This document shows positions 45,496 through 55,549 of a stretch of 64,000 nucleotides of DNA, one piece after another. The stretch's first letter is position 1, and the number at the start of each line of letters is the position of its first letter. The translations under genes were made by a program, and so were the position numbers. Where the stretch lies: assembly GCF_900142065.1 (NCBI RefSeq), contig NZ_FSRJ01000001.1:682001-746000 (forward strand), given 5' to 3'. The notes beneath the pieces are model-generated. The model saw only the letters and a program-made list of their open reading frames with translations, was not told the DNA's origin and searched no databases. Source of the DNA: Agromyces cerinus subsp. cerinus. GTDB taxonomy: Bacteria; Actinomycetota; Actinomycetes; Actinomycetales; Microbacteriaceae.

Positions 45496-46089
45496 TCACC
45501 CCATTTGCTCGAACACGAGCGGGGGATAGGTGACGCGGGTCGTGTACCAGGCCCACGAGTCGCCCGCCGTCTGCTCGATGGCGGCCCAGCCGCCGTAGGC
45601 GGGCAGGTTCTTCAGGGTGAGGCTCACGGTCTGCTTGCCGCTCACGCTCCTGGGCCCGGCGCCGACGACGGTTCCGGATGCCGCATAGCCGCTCGCGTTC
45701 AGCGTCACGGGGGCCCCGGACTCCACCGAGAAGATGCAGACATAGGTGCCGACCCCGGTGATGCCGTAGGCGGCCGGCTCGAAGTGGATGGAGACCGCGG
45801 GGTTGCGGGTCGGCGATTCGCGGCGATCGAAGCCGGCATACGGCGTCACGGCGTCGGTCTGCATGATGGTGGGGCGGATGAGCGTGAGGTTGGTGCGTCC
45901 CTTGCCGACGGTGTGCACGGGGGAGAGGTGGTCGATCGGCGCCCAGAAGATCGGGCCGAGCACCAGCTCGCCGATCCGGTATTTCTCGGCCCACTCCTCG
46001 AGGCGGATGTCCGGCTCGAAGTCGGCGAATTCGACGACGCGCTCGTCGAACTCGCTGCGGGAGCCCAGTTCTTTCGATGTGTCATACAT
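45496..46089 (-). CDS. Hypothetical beta-rich protein
   Basis: A 197-residue protein without a signal peptide or membrane segment. The N-terminal half is polar (EFDERVVEFADFEPDIRLEEWAEKY), the second half has alternating strands and Thr/Val/Gly-rich turns typical of a beta sandwich. No family recognised. ATG at 46089; minus-strand TAGAGT ends seven bases upstream, so the mRNA may be leaderless. It diverges from thrS. Confidence 0.65.
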   Translation of the reverse strand: MYDTSKELGSRSEFDERVVEFADFEPDIRLEEWAEKYRIGELVLGPIFWAPIDHLSPVHTVGKGRTNLTLIRPTIMQTDAVTPYAGFDRRESPTRNPAVSIHFEPAAYGITGVGTYVCIFSVESGAPVTLNASGYAASGTVVGAGPRSVSGKQTVSLTLKNLPAYGGWAAIEQTAGDSWAWYTTRVTYPPLVFEQMG

Positions 46090-46211
46090 GAGGAAAACTC
46101 TAAAAGGATGACGCGGGAGCCGTCTCAGGGACAGCACCGAAGTGCCGGACGGGCGCGCCGCGGCGACTACAGTTGAAGGGTTCTGTAGACCGATTCAAGG
46201 AGTGGATTCAG

Positions 46212-48155
46212 GTGGCCGACGGCTTCGAGCTCTTCACCGACCGTTCCGTTGTCGCAATGCGCGTCAACGGCGAGCTCAAGGACCTCGCCACGACGGTCAC
46301 GGACGAAGACGTGGTCGAACCCGTCACGATCGACTCGCCCGACGGCCTGAACATCCTGCGTCACTCGGCGGCACACGTGCTCGCGCAGGCGGTGCAGACG
46401 GTGAATCCCGAGGCGAAGCTCGGCATCGGCCCGCCCGTCACCGACGGTTTCTACTACGACTTCGACGTTGCCGATCCGTTCACCCCCGAAGATCTCAAGG
46501 CGCTCGACAAAGAGATGTCGCGCATCATCCGTGCCGGCCAGCGCTTCATGCGCCGGGTCGTCACCGACGACGAGGCGCGCGCCGAGCTCGCGAACGAGCC
46601 GTACAAGCTCGAGCTGATCGGCCTCAAGGGTTCGGCGTCGACCGGTGGCGACAACGAGAACGTCGAGGTCGGGGCCGGTGAGCTCACGATCTACGACAAC
46701 GTCGACCCGAAGACCGGCGAGACCGTCTGGAAGGACCTCTGCCGCGGCCCGCACGTGCCGAGCACCCGCATGATCGGCAACGGCTGGTCGCTCATGCGCG
46801 TCGCTGCGGCCTACTGGCGCGGCTCCGAGAAGAACCCCCAGCTCCAGCGCATCTACGGCACCGCGTGGCCCACGAAAGACGAGCTGCGCGCGTACCAGCA
46901 CCGACTCGAAGAAGCGGCTCGTCGTGACCACCGCAAGCTCGGCACCGAGCTCGACCTGTTCTCGTTCCCCGAAGAGATCGGCTCGGGCCTGCCGGTCTTC
47001 CACCCCAAGGGCGGTGTCGTCAAGCGCGAGATGGAGGACTACGTCCGCCGTCGTCACATCGAAGAGGGCTTCCAGTACGTCTCGACCCCGCACATCACGA
47101 AGGGGCACGTCTTCGAGCTGAGCGGTCACCTGCCGTACTACAAGGACACGATGTTCCCGCCGATGGAGCTCGAGAACTCCGAGTACTACCTCAAGGCGAT
47201 GAACTGCCCGATGCAGAACCTCATCTACCGCTCGCGCGGCCGCTCGTACCGCGAGCTGCCGCTGCGGTTCTTCGAGTTCGGCACCGTGTACCGCTACGAG
47301 AAGTCGGGCGTCGTGCACGGGCTCACCCGTGTGCGCGGGCTCACGCAGGACGACTCGCACAGCTACGTGACCCCCGAGCAGGCGCCCGGTGAGATCCAGC
47401 ACCTCCTCGACTTCGTGCTGGGCCTCCTCCGCGACTTCGGTCTCGACGACTTCTACCTCGAGCTGTCGACGCGCGACGCGAACTCCGACAAGTTCAAGGG
47501 CAGCGACGAGCAGTGGGAGGTCGCCACGAACGTGCTGCGCGACGTCGCCGAGCGCTCCGGCCTCGACCTCGTGCCCGACCCGGGCGGTGCCGCGTTCTAC
47601 GGCCCGAAGATCTCCGTGCAGGCGCGTGACGCCATCGGCCGCACCTGGCAGATGTCGACGATCCAGTACGACTTCAACCAGCCCGAGGGCTTCGGACTCG
47701 AGTACACCGCTGCCGACGGCACGCACCAGCAGCCGGTCATGATCCACTCCGCGAAGTTCGGCTCGATCGAGCGCTTCTTCGGTGTGCTGATCGAGCACTA
47801 CGCCGGTGCGTTCCCGGTGTGGCTCGCTCCCGTGCAGGTCGTGGGCATCCCCGTCGCCGAGGACTTCGCGCCCTACCTCGGCGCGATCATCGAGCAGCTG
47901 AAGGGCGCCGGCGTTCGCGCCGAGCTCGACGTGAGCGACGACCGCATGCAGAAGAAGATCCGCACGCACACCACCCAGAAGGTGCCGATCCAGCTCATCG
48001 CCGGCGACAACGACCGCTCGGGCGAGACGGTCAGCTTCCGCTTCCGCGACGGCACCCAGGAGAACGGCGTCGCGATCGCCGAGGCGGTCGAGCGCATCAA
48101 GCAGGTCATCGTGGAGCGTCGCCAGGTCGTCACTCGCGACGACCTGTTCGCATGA
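46212..48155 (+). CDS. thrS: Threonyl-tRNA synthetase
   Basis: A 647-residue class II synthetase. The TGS domain (residues 1-60), the editing-type second additional domain (about 65-210), the catalytic core with class II motifs 2 and 3, the zinc-binding region with the NCPM Cys, and the C-terminal HGTP anticodon-binding domain are all present. The start is the GTG at 46212, preceded by AAGGAG; the frame opens earlier at 46173. No T-box leader is seen. It overlaps the HIT gene by four bases (ATGA). Confidence 0.97.
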   Translation: MADGFELFTDRSVVAMRVNGELKDLATTVTDEDVVEPVTIDSPDGLNILRHSAAHVLAQAVQTVNPEAKLGIGPPVTDGFYYDFDVADPFTPEDLKALDKEMSRIIRAGQRFMRRVVTDDEARAELANEPYKLELIGLKGSASTGGDNENVEVGAGELTIYDNVDPKTGETVWKDLCRGPHVPSTRMIGNGWSLMRVAAAYWRGSEKNPQLQRIYGTAWPTKDELRAYQHRLEEAARRDHRKLGTELDLFSFPEEIGSGLPVFHPKGGVVKREMEDYVRRRHIEEGFQYVSTPHITKGHVFELSGHLPYYKDTMFPPMELENSEYYLKAMNCPMQNLIYRSRGRSYRELPLRFFEFGTVYRYEKSGVVHGLTRVRGLTQDDSHSYVTPEQAPGEIQHLLDFVLGLLRDFGLDDFYLELSTRDANSDKFKGSDEQWEVATNVLRDVAERSGLDLVPDPGGAAFYGPKISVQARDAIGRTWQMSTIQYDFNQPEGFGLEYTAADGTHQQPVMIHSAKFGSIERFFGVLIEHYAGAFPVWLAPVQVVGIPVAEDFAPYLGAIIEQLKGAGVRAELDVSDDRMQKKIRTHTTQKVPIQLIAGDNDRSGETVSFRFRDGTQENGVAIAEAVERIKQVIVERRQVVTRDDLFA

Positions 48156-48715
48156 GCGCGTACCAGCCCGACGAGTTCGAGGGCGTGCCGACGGATGCCG
48201 CGGCCGACCTCGCCGGCGTTCCCGATGCGTTCCAGCGCCTCTGGACCCCGCACCGGCTGGTGTACATCCAGCACGGCCAGCAGCCCGACGAGCACTCGTG
48301 CCCGTTCTGCCGCGCCCCCGGGATGAGCGACGAGCAGTCGCTCATCGTCGCGCGCGGCACGCACGCGTTCGTGCTGCTGAACCTCTACCCGTACAACAGC
48401 GGGCACCTGCTCGTCTGCCCGTACCGCCACGTTGCGACGTACGACGAGGCGACGCCCGAAGAGGTCGCCGAGATCGGCGAGCTCACGCAGATCGCGATGC
48501 GGGTCGTGAAGCAGATCTCGAAGTGCGACGGCTTCAACATCGGCATGAACCAGGGCCGCATCGCGGGCGCGGGCATCGCCGAGCACCTGCACCAGCACAT
48601 CGTGCCGCGCTGGGCGCTCGACTCGAACTTCTTCCCGATCATCGCCGGCACGAAGGCGCTGCCGCGCCTGCTCGGCGAGGTGCGCCAGGAGATCGCCGAG
48701 GCCTGGCCCGCCTGA
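48152..48715 (+). CDS. HIT-family hydrolase
   Basis: A 187-residue HIT-domain nucleotide-binding protein. The catalytic [10 protein letters not shown] motif is at about residues 148-157. An extra zinc ribbon-like CPFC is near residue 50 and a [13 protein letters not shown] segment is typical of the actinobacterial branch close to AP4A phosphorylase. Expected to hydrolyse or phosphorolyse nucleoside polyphosphates such as Ap4A. Its close coupling to thrS fits, since synthetases make Ap4A as a by-product. Confidence 0.92.
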   Translation: MSAYQPDEFEGVPTDAAADLAGVPDAFQRLWTPHRLVYIQHGQQPDEHSCPFCRAPGMSDEQSLIVARGTHAFVLLNLYPYNSGHLLVCPYRHVATYDEATPEEVAEIGELTQIAMRVVKQISKCDGFNIGMNQGRIAGAGIAEHLHQHIVPRWALDSNFFPIIAGTKALPRLLGEVRQEIAEAWPA

Positions 48716-48748
48716 GCGCCGCGCGTCGAAGCGAGCCAGGGCCCGAGC

Positions 48749-48787
48749 CGGATCCGTCGCAGCGCTCAGCGCGTTGCGACGGATCCG
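48749..48787. terminator. Bidirectional hairpin between the HIT and pdxY genes
   Basis: CGGATCCGTCGCA (48749-48761) is perfectly complementary to 48775-48787; the 13-base interior itself holds a small GCGC stem. The two genes converge on it. Confidence 0.75.
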
Positions 48788-48803
48788 ACCGGGGGAGGAA
48801 CGG

Positions 48804-49655
48804 TCAGCGTACCTGGCGCACGGTGAACTGCAGGCTCGGGTTCGCGTAGAACTCTTGAGCCTCGACGAGCTGCAGCTCGCGCTCGCCCGAGGTGTGCGTG
48901 AGCGAGAGCAGGTCGAAGACGCTCGACGTGGCCCGAGCGAGCGCTTCGGCCGCGTCGCCCGTGCGGCGGTAGTGCGCCGTGAAGAGCGCTGCGGTGACGT
49001 CGCCCGAGCCGTTCGCCTTCATCGGCAGCAGCGGGGTCTGCACGATCCAGGCGCCCGCATCGTCGACGGCGAGCATCTCGATCGTGCCCTCCTCGCGGTC
49101 GGGCCGCTCCACGCTCGTCACGAGCACGGTGCGCGGGCCGGTGGCCCGCACGAGGTCGACCGAGGCGAGCGTGGACTCGAGCGTGTCGGGCTCGGTCTCG
49201 GTGAGGAAGCCCAGCTCGAACTGGTTCGGCGTGATGATGTCGGCCGCGGGAACCACGCGGTCACGCAGCAGGATCGGGATGGCAGGGGCCACGAAGCATC
49301 CGGATTTCGCATTGCCCATGACCGGGTCGCACGCGTAGACGGCATCGGGGTTCGCGGCCTTGACCCGCGAGACCGCATCGAGGATGACGTCGGCGATGCC
49401 CTCGCCGCCCTGGTAGCCCGAGAGCACGACGTCGATCTGCGGGAACACGCCGCGCTCCTCGATGCCCGTGATGACATCGCGCACGTCGTCGGGGCTGATC
49501 ATCGGTCCGCGCCATGCGCCGTAGCCGGTGTGGTTCGAGAAGTTGACGGTGTAGACCGGCAACACCTCGACGCCGATGCGCTGCAGAGGGAAGACGGCGG
49601 CCGAGTTGCCGACATGACCGTAGGCGACCGCGGACTGGATCGAGAGAATCTTCAC
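48804..49655 (-). CDS. pdxY: Pyridoxal kinase PdxY-type
   Basis: A 283-residue ribokinase-fold kinase phosphorylating pyridoxal to PLP. The N-terminus VKILSIQSAVAYGHVGNSAA, the CDPVMGN segment, PNQFELGFL and the C-terminal anion-hole/catalytic NGSGDVTAALF are family-typical. GTG start, no ribosome binding site, and a GATGAT hexamer lies six bases upstream, another candidate leaderless start. In the same direction as pdxR, 50 bases downstream of it. Confidence 0.93.
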   Translation of the reverse strand: MKILSIQSAVAYGHVGNSAAVFPLQRIGVEVLPVYTVNFSNHTGYGAWRGPMISPDDVRDVITGIEERGVFPQIDVVLSGYQGGEGIADVILDAVSRVKAANPDAVYACDPVMGNAKSGCFVAPAIPILLRDRVVPAADIITPNQFELGFLTETEPDTLESTLASVDLVRATGPRTVLVTSVERPDREEGTIEMLAVDDAGAWIVQTPLLPMKANGSGDVTAALFTAHYRRTGDAAEALARATSSVFDLLSLTHTSGERELQLVEAQEFYANPSLQFTVRQVR

Positions 49656-49705
49656 CGCTCGATCATCGCATCTCCGGCGTCGCTCCTCCGTCTGCGGCTC
49701 GGAGG

Positions 49706-51019
49706 CTAGCGGCGAACCGCTCGAACCGAGGCGCCCAGGTCGGCGGCCAGCTTCTGCAGATCGGCGTCGTCGAGTTCGTGCACGGTGAGGCGCAGGTGAT
49801 CGGATGCCTCGGCGCCGAGTGCGAACTCGTCGCCGGGCCGTGCGAGCCACCCGCGACGCATGAGCTGCTCGGAGACCGCTCGGGCGGGCGCGCCGAGGGG
49901 CACCCAGACGTTCAGGCCGTCGCCGACCCTCGTCGGGACGCCCTCGGCGGTGAGCAGCTCGGCGAACGCGGCGTTGCGGGCGGCGTAGTGCTCTCCGGCC
50001 GCGCGGATGCCCGCTGCGACCTCGGGGTCGGTCGCGAGCGCGCGCACGAGTCGCTGCAGCAGGTGGCTCACCCACGTGGTGCCCGGGGTCAGTCGCATCG
50101 CGAGTCGGTCCGCGGTCTCGGGGTCGGAGGCCGTGACGGCGAGGCACATGTCGGGACCGAGGAACTTCGAGACCGAGCGCACGAGCGCCCAGCGCCGATG
50201 TTCGGCGCCGATCAGCGAGTGGTACGGCAGCTGCGAGAGCAGCGAGTAGTGGTCGTCTTCGATGACGAGCACGTAGGGGTGGTCGCGGAGGACGGCTCGC
50301 AGCTCGGCGGCGCGTCGCTCGGAGAGGCTCGCTCCCGTGGGATTCTGAGCGCGGGGCGTGCAGATGACGGCTCGCACGCCCTGCTCGAGCGCGGCTCGGA
50401 GGCCCTCGACGGTCATGCCCTCGTCGTCGATCGGCACCGGAACCGGGCGGTAGCCGGCGACGCGCACGGTGTGGATGCTCGTGAGGAAGCAGGGGTCTTC
50501 GAGGGCGACGGCGTCGTCGCGCGTGAGCGCCTGGGCGAGCAGGCGCTCGACGGCGTCACCGGCGCCGCTCGTCACGGTGAGCCGCATCGGGATCTCAGGC
50601 GGCAGGTCGGCGCTCATCCACTCCTGCGCCCATCGGGCCAGGTCGGGATCGATGACGGGTTCGCCGTACAGCACGGGGCGACGGGCGATGCTCGCGAGGG
50701 CGTGCGAAGGGTCGGGGATCCGCGCGGGATCGGGGTTGCCCGTGCCGATGTCGCGGAGCGCCGTGTCGGCGGCGAAGCCCTCCTGGGCGACCGCGGAACC
50801 GCCGGCCACGCGAGTGCCGCCTCGGCCCAGGGTGATCACGACGCCGGCATTCATCAACTGCCGGTAGGCCGAGACGGCGGTGTTCCGATTCACGCCGAGG
50901 TGCTCCGCCAGCGTGCGGACCGGCGGGAGGGCGTCGCCGGGACGCAGCGCGCCGCGCTCGATCAGCGTGCGCAGGCTGTCGGCGATCTCCGCCGCTGAGC
51001 GACCTTCGATGTCGATGAT
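49706..51019 (-). CDS. pdxR: MocR/PdxR-type regulator, canonical start codon missing
   Basis: About 437 residues: an N-terminal GntR-type winged helix ([20 protein letters not shown]... [19 protein letters not shown]) fused to an aminotransferase-like domain with the PLP-binding Lys in [12 protein letters not shown]. PdxR senses PLP and controls pdxST, here divergently transcribed. The frame is open from 51052 but contains no ATG, GTG or TTG before 50893, a GTG inside the DNA-binding domain. Minus-strand GAAGAAGGGC at 51037-51028, 8 bases before ATC-ATC codons at 51019-51014, suggests initiation there. An ATG at 51051 in another frame would reach this frame only through an indel. So the gene is either started from ATC, frameshifted, or affected by a sequence error. 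Confidence 0.75.
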   Translation of the reverse strand: MIDIEGRSAAEIADSLRTLIERGALRPGDALPPVRTLAEHLGVNRNTAVSAYRQLMNAGVVITLGRGGTRVAGGSAVAQEGFAADTALRDIGTGNPDPARIPDPSHALASIARRPVLYGEPVIDPDLARWAQEWMSADLPPEIPMRLTVTSGAGDAVERLLAQALTRDDAVALEDPCFLTSIHTVRVAGYRPVPVPIDDEGMTVEGLRAALEQGVRAVICTPRAQNPTGASLSERRAAELRAVLRDHPYVLVIEDDHYSLLSQLPYHSLIGAEHRRWALVRSVSKFLGPDMCLAVTASDPETADRLAMRLTPGTTWVSHLLQRLVRALATDPEVAAGIRAAGEHYAARNAAFAELLTAEGVPTRVGDGLNVWVPLGAPARAVSEQLMRRGWLARPGDEFALGAEASDHLRLTVHELDDADLQKLAADLGASVRAVRR

Positions 51020-51058
51020 GGCGTACCGCCCTTCTTCGTGTCTGCGACCATGCTATCT

Positions 51059-51089
51059 TTTGGCCTAGGACAATAGTTCTGTTTGGTCT
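51059..51089 (+). promoter_or_regulatory. Direct repeats in the pdxR-pdxS intergenic region
   Basis: TTTGGCCT (51059-51066) and TTTGGTCT (51082-51089) are 23 bp apart, about two helical turns, between divergent pdxR and pdxS. MocR-type PdxR proteins bind direct repeats in such regions. CTAT and ATAG near 51053 and 51073 also form a small inverted pair. Confidence 0.5.
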
Positions 51090-51135
51090 GTTCGATGCGC
51101 GGCAGAGTGTCGCGCACGTCCGAGAGGATCCCCCT

Positions 51136-52026
51136 GTGACCGTATCCGAAACGGGTTCGAGCCGCGTGAAGCGCGGCCTCGCCGAGATGCTGAAGGGCGG
51201 CGTCATCATGGACGTCGTCACTCCCGAGCAGGCACGTATCGCCGAAGACGCCGGCGCCGTCGCCGTCATGGCCCTCGAGCGCGTGCCCGCCGACATCCGC
51301 TCGCAGGGCGGCGTCGCCCGTATGAGCGACCCCGACCTCATCGACGCGATCATCGCCGAGGTGTCGATCCCCGTCATGGCGAAGGCCCGCATCGGCCACT
51401 TCGTCGAGGCGCAGGTGCTGCAGGCCCTCGACGTCGACTACATCGACGAGTCCGAGGTGCTCTCGCCCGCCGACTACGTGAATCACATCGACAAGTGGGC
51501 GTTCAACACCCCCTTCGTCTGCGGTGCCACGAACCTCGGCGAGGCGCTCCGCCGCATCAACGAGGGTGCTGCGATGATCCGCTCGAAGGGCGAGGCCGGC
51601 ACCGGCGACGTCTCCGAGGCGACCAAGCACATCCGCAAGATCTCGTCCGAGATCAACGTGCTGCGCTCGATGACGAAGGACGAACTCTACGTCGCGGCCA
51701 AGGAGCTGCAGGCGCCGTACGAGCTCGTGCTCGAGGTCGCCGAGACCGGCAAGCTCCCGGTCGTGCTCTTCGTCGCCGGCGGCGTGGCCACCCCGGCGGA
51801 TGCCGCGATGATGATGCAGCTCGGCGCCGACGGCGTGTTCGTCGGCTCGGGCATCTTCAAGTCGGGCAACCCCGAGGCGCGCGCGGCCGCCGTCGTCAAG
51901 GCGACCACGTTCTACGACGACCCCTCGGTCGTCGCCGCCGTCTCGCGCGGTCTCGGCGAGGCCATGGTCGGCATCAACGTCGCCGACCTCGCCGCACCGC
52001 ACCGCCTCGCCGAGCGCGGCTGGTGA
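51136..52026 (+). CDS. pdxS: Pyridoxal 5'-phosphate synthase lyase subunit PdxS
   Basis: A 296-residue (beta/alpha)8 enzyme making PLP from ribose 5-phosphate, glyceraldehyde 3-phosphate and ammonia from PdxT. Visible: [20 protein letters not shown], the active Lys in [18 protein letters not shown], the Gly-rich phosphate loop and the RSKGEAGTG motif. GAGAGGA precedes the GTG. Overlaps pdxT by four bases. Confidence 0.97.
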   Translation: MTVSETGSSRVKRGLAEMLKGGVIMDVVTPEQARIAEDAGAVAVMALERVPADIRSQGGVARMSDPDLIDAIIAEVSIPVMAKARIGHFVEAQVLQALDVDYIDESEVLSPADYVNHIDKWAFNTPFVCGATNLGEALRRINEGAAMIRSKGEAGTGDVSEATKHIRKISSEINVLRSMTKDELYVAAKELQAPYELVLEVAETGKLPVVLFVAGGVATPADAAMMMQLGADGVFVGSGIFKSGNPEARAAAVVKATTFYDDPSVVAAVSRGLGEAMVGINVADLAAPHRLAERGW

Positions 52027-52676
52027 CCACGAACCTCAGGAGCGGTTCACTCGACGCGGGGGTGTCGGCTTCGGCCGGCCCCCGCGTCGGGGTGCTCGCC
52101 CTCCAGGGGGACTTCCGCGAGCACGCGCACGTGCTCGCGACGCTCGGCGCCGAGGTGTCGCTCGTGCGTCGCCCCGAAGAGCTCGACGCGGTCGACGGTC
52201 TCGTGATCCCCGGCGGGGAGTCGAGCGTGATGGACAAGCTCGCGCGCACGTTCGGGCTGCAGGCGCCGCTGAAAGCCGCGATCGCCGCGGGGCTTCCCGT
52301 CTACGGCACGTGCGCCGGGCTCATCATGCTCGCCGACACGGTGCTCGACGCGATCGCCGGCCAGGAGTCGCTCGGGGGCCTCGACGTCGTCGTGCGCCGC
52401 AACGCCTTCGGCTCGCAGAACCAGTCGTTCGAGACCGACCTCGACATCCCGGCGCTCGGCGAGGTGCCGGTGCACGCGGTGTTCATCCGCGGACCGGTCG
52501 TCGAGTCCGTCGGTGCCGCGGCGACGCCGCTCGCGACGCTCGCCGACGGGCGGGTCGTGGCCGTCGAGCAGGGCAACCTCCTCGGCACGAGCTTCCACCC
52601 CGAGATCACGGGGGAGCACCGCTTCCACGAGTACTTCCTCGCGAAGGTGCGCGAGCGGGCCTCGGTCTCGAGCTGA
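52023..52676 (+). CDS. pdxT: Pyridoxal 5'-phosphate synthase glutaminase subunit PdxT
   Basis: A 217-residue class I glutaminase supplying ammonia to PdxS. The nucleophile Cys is in YGTCAGLIM, with the His-Glu pair in [22 protein letters not shown] is the N-terminal signature. An unusual 19-residue N-terminal extension precedes it. GTG start overlaps the pdxS stop (GTGA). Confidence 0.96.
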   Translation: MTTNLRSGSLDAGVSASAGPRVGVLALQGDFREHAHVLATLGAEVSLVRRPEELDAVDGLVIPGGESSVMDKLARTFGLQAPLKAAIAAGLPVYGTCAGLIMLADTVLDAIAGQESLGGLDVVVRRNAFGSQNQSFETDLDIPALGEVPVHAVFIRGPVVESVGAAATPLATLADGRVVAVEQGNLLGTSFHPEITGEHRFHEYFLAKVRERASVSS

Positions 52677-52726
52677 CGCACGGCGGCCCGGTGCGCCGGC
52701 CGATGCGGGCCGTCGGCGGCGCTCGC

Positions 52727-52732
52727 TAGGGT
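52727..52732 (+). promoter_or_regulatory. -10 element of a predicted leaderless promoter (DUF1697)
   Basis: TAGGGT, six bases, then the ATG at 52739; no ribosome binding site. Confidence 0.5.
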
Positions 52733-52738
52733 CGCAGC

Positions 52739-53269
52739 ATGACCGACTTCATCGCACTGCTCCGCGGCGTCAACGTCGGCGGCATCACCGTGAGGTCCGC
52801 AGATCTGCGCGAACTGTTCGAGAGCCTCGGCTTCGAGGGCGTCCGCACGGTGCTCGCGAGCGGCAACGTCGTGTTCGCGAGCACGGCGAGCGAGACCCGC
52901 GAGGCGTTGAAGGCGCGTATCGAGCAGGCGCTCCGCGACCGCTTCGACTACGACGCGTGGATCGTGCTCGTCACCCGCACCCAGCTGCAGCGCGCGGTTG
53001 ACGGCTTTCCGTTCGACGCCGGCGATGAGCGTCGGCAGCCGTGGGTGATCTTCGCGTCCGAGACGGCGGTCATCGACGAACTCGCGGCCTTCGCGGCCGA
53101 CGCCGACCCCGAGGTCGACCCGATCGCGCGAGGTGACGGCGTCGTCTACTGGAACCCCGTGAAGGGCACGACGGTCGACACGCCGTTCGCGAAGCTGCTC
53201 GCGAAGGCACGGTTCAAGCCGACGACGACGAACCGCAATCTCCGCACCCTCCGGAAGATGCTCGGCTGA
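52739..53269 (+). CDS. DUF1697 family protein
   Basis: A 176-residue protein of the DUF1697 family: FIALLRGVNVGG at the start, GFEGVRTVLASGNVVF, then the conserved closing WNPVKGTTVDTPFAKLL and TTTNRNLRTLRKML. A small alpha/beta fold of unknown function. Follows pdxT by 62 bases but has its own promoter. Confidence 0.92.
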   Translation: MTDFIALLRGVNVGGITVRSADLRELFESLGFEGVRTVLASGNVVFASTASETREALKARIEQALRDRFDYDAWIVLVTRTQLQRAVDGFPFDAGDERRQPWVIFASETAVIDELAAFAADADPEVDPIARGDGVVYWNPVKGTTVDTPFAKLLAKARFKPTTTNRNLRTLRKMLG

Positions 53270-53376
53270 GCCCGAATCGGCGGACTCGCCGGTCCTGGAG
53301 TTCAGTGGAGGCACCGAGCCGAGGGGCGGGTCGCCACGGGGGCGGGATGCCGCGGCATCCGCTTCGCTGACCTTCC

Positions 53377-54108
53377 ATGACCACTCGACTCCCAAGTACC
53401 GGAGCGTCCGCCGCCGGCGGTGCGCCCGCGACGACGTGCCGCAGCGACGAGATCGTGCTCATCCATCGGATCTTCCGCCGGCTCTTCGGCGAAGCACCCG
53501 GACTCGTGCGCGAGGTCGTTCCCGGCGACGCGAAGCGCATCGCCTTCCTCACGCAGCATCTGCACGGCCTCACCGCGCTGCTGCACACGCACCACCACGC
53601 TGAAGACGACTTCTTCTGGGACCGCATGACGGAGCGCGCGCCGGCCTGCGGCCTCCACGTCGCGCTGATGCGGACGCAGCACCAGACGGTCTCCGATCAG
53701 CTCGACGAGATCGACGCGCTGATCGATGTCTGGGCGGCCTCGAACGCGGATGCCTCGGACGCGGAGCGTCTCGCACGCGCCCTCGACGAGGTCGACCGGA
53801 CCCTCGCGGTGCACCTCGCCGACGAGGAACGGGAGGCCCTGCCCGTGCTCGACGCCGTGCTGTCGGAAGCGGAGTGGGACGAGATCTCGGCGCACGCGCA
53901 GCGGGAGAAGCCGCCGCTGCCCCTCTTCCTGCTGCTCGGGCTCATGATGGAGGCGGTCCCCGAATCGGAGCGATCGGCCTGGATGGCCCGGGAACTCCCG
54001 GCCCCGATGCGCGCGGCGTACCGGCTCTTCGGGCGCCGCGGGTACGAGCGCGCGCTCCGCCGACTGCATCCCGTGCCGGAGAAGCGCGTGGCAGGCGAGC
54101 GCCGCTGA
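53377..54108 (+). CDS. Hemerythrin domain protein
   Basis: A 243-residue hemerythrin-like protein with a four-helix di-iron domain. Ligand-type residues appear as IHRIFRRLF, HLHGLTALLHTHHHAEDDFFW, RTQHQTVSDQLDEID and HLADEEREALPVL (roughly residues 28-160). A C-terminal ~70-residue helical part follows. Such proteins bind or sense O2, NO or iron. Neighbours give no clue. No ribosome binding site is visible before the ATG. Confidence 0.88.
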   Translation: MTTRLPSTGASAAGGAPATTCRSDEIVLIHRIFRRLFGEAPGLVREVVPGDAKRIAFLTQHLHGLTALLHTHHHAEDDFFWDRMTERAPACGLHVALMRTQHQTVSDQLDEIDALIDVWAASNADASDAERLARALDEVDRTLAVHLADEEREALPVLDAVLSEAEWDEISAHAQREKPPLPLFLLLGLMMEAVPESERSAWMARELPAPMRAAYRLFGRRGYERALRRLHPVPEKRVAGERR

Positions 54109-54110
54109 CT

Positions 54111-54116
54111 TAGAAT
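54111..54116 (+). promoter_or_regulatory. -10 element upstream of YebC
   Basis: TAGAAT lies 52 bases upstream of the YebC ATG, with AGGAG in between; it likely drives YebC-ruvCAB. Confidence 0.45.
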
Positions 54117-54168
54117 GGTGGCGCGCGAGCCGTGGCCCGGCCGCGCGAGGATTCGATTCAGGAGACGC

Positions 54169-54930
54169 ATGTCCGGGCATTCCAAGTGGGCGACGACCAA
54201 GCACAAGAAGGCGATCATCGATTCGCGCCGTGCGAAGTCGTTCGCGAAGCTCATCAAGAACATCGAGGTCGCCGCGAAGATGGGCGGCGCCGATCTCTCC
54301 GGCAACCCGACTCTCGTCGACGCCGTGCAGAAGGCGAAGAAGACCTCCGTCCCGAACGACAACATCGACCGCGCCATCAAGCGCGGCGCCGGCCTGACCG
54401 GTGAGTCGATCGACTACACGACGATCATGTACGAGGGCTACGGCCCCAACGGCGTCGCGCTCCTCATCGAGTGCCTCACCGACAACAAGAACCGCGCGGC
54501 CGCCGAGGTGCGCACACTCATGACCCGCAACGGCGGCACCATGGCCGACCCTGGCTCCGTCGCGTACAACTTCGCGCGCAAGGGCGTCATCGTCGTCGCC
54601 AAGACCGACGGTCTCAGCGAAGACGACGTGCTCGGCGCGGTGCTCGACGCCGGCGCGGAAGAGGTCACCGACGAGGGCGAGACCTTCGAGGTCATCACCG
54701 AGGCATCCGACATGGTCGCCGCGCGCACCGCGCTGCAGGAGGCCGGCATCGACTACGACTCGGCGGATGCCGCGTTCGTGCCGTCGCTCAAGGTCGAGAT
54801 CGACGCCGAGACCGCCCGCAAGGTGTTCCGGCTCATCGACGCGCTCGAAGACAGCGACGACGTGCAGAACATCTACAGCAACTTCGACCTCACCCCCGAG
54901 GTGCAGGCCGAGCTCGAGACGGACGAGTAG
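54169..54930 (+). CDS. yebC: YebC/PmpR family transcription or translation factor
   Basis: A 253-residue YebC family protein (now linked to translation of proline-rich stretches, earlier to transcription). [20 protein letters not shown], the usual first residues, then [31 protein letters not shown], and [11 protein letters not shown] are conserved. ATG follows AGGAG by eight bases; a frame start at 54115 is rejected. The YebC-ruvC adjacency is conserved in many bacteria. Confidence 0.96.
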   Translation: MSGHSKWATTKHKKAIIDSRRAKSFAKLIKNIEVAAKMGGADLSGNPTLVDAVQKAKKTSVPNDNIDRAIKRGAGLTGESIDYTTIMYEGYGPNGVALLIECLTDNKNRAAAEVRTLMTRNGGTMADPGSVAYNFARKGVIVVAKTDGLSEDDVLGAVLDAGAEEVTDEGETFEVITEASDMVAARTALQEAGIDYDSADAAFVPSLKVEIDAETARKVFRLIDALEDSDDVQNIYSNFDLTPEVQAELETDE

Positions 54931-54940
54931 GCCGATCGCC

Positions 54941-55549
54941 GTGCGAGTGCTCGGCATCGACCCCGGCCTCACGCGATGCGGCGTGGGCGTCGTCGATGTC
55001 GAGCCGAACCGCACGGCGCGGCTCGTCGACGTCGTGGTGCTGCGCTCGCCCGCCGAGCTCGACACGCCGCGCCGACTCGTGCGCATCGCCGAAGGGCTCG
55101 AGGCGATCATCGAGGAGCACCGGCCGCAGGCCGTCGCCCTCGAACGCGTCTTCGCCCGCAGCGACGTCTCGACGATCATGGGCACCGCCCAGATCTCGGG
55201 CGTCGCCATGCTGATCGCGGCGCGCCGGGCGCTGCCCGTCGCGCTGCACACGCCGAGCGAGGTCAAGGCCGCGATCACCGGGTACGGGCGCGCCGACAAG
55301 AAGCAGGTGGGCACGATGGTCGCCCGTATCCTCGGCCTCGACGAGGTGCCGAAACCCGCGGATGCCGCCGATGCCCTCGCCCTCGCGATCTGCCACGCCT
55401 GGCGCACCGGGGGAGTCGCGGGCGCCGCCGTGCGCGACGGGGCCGACGGCTCGGCCGACGACTCCGCCCTCACACCGGCCCAGCGGGCGTGGCTCGCCGC
55501 GGAGCGCTCCGCCTCGGTGTCGGGGGCGGCCCGTAGGCTGAAGCGGTGA
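54941..55549 (+). CDS. ruvC: Crossover junction endodeoxyribonuclease RuvC
   Basis: A 202-residue Holliday junction resolvase. The four acidic residues fall in [12 protein letters not shown] (first Asp), ALERVF (Glu), and the later DAADALALA (two Asp). The last ~30 residues are extra and Ala/Ser/Arg-rich. GTG start ten bases after the YebC stop; its stop overlaps ruvA (GTGA). Confidence 0.96.
   Translation: MRVLGIDPGLTRCGVGVVDVEPNRTARLVDVVVLRSPAELDTPRRLVRIAEGLEAIIEEHRPQAVALERVFARSDVSTIMGTAQISGVAMLIAARRALPVALHTPSEVKAAITGYGRADKKQVGTMVARILGLDEVPKPADAADALALAICHAWRTGGVAGAAVRDGADGSADDSALTPAQRAWLAAERSASVSGAARRLKR
55534..55539 (+). promoter_or_regulatory. -10 element inside ruvC giving a leaderless ruvA transcript
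   Basis: TAGGCT lies inside ruvC and is followed by exactly six bases and the ruvA GTG. Besides coupling to ruvC, ruvA may have its own leaderless mRNA. Confidence 0.4.

Noticed and set aside
41186-46200. Second copy of the tRNA-Val 3' end as an attR site
   Set aside because: No matching sequence was found by eye downstream, so integration of an element could not be delimited.
46090-46211. T-box or other riboswitch upstream of thrS
   Set aside because: The leader is short and lacks the T-box core or specifier loop; only an ordinary -10-like TACAGT is seen.
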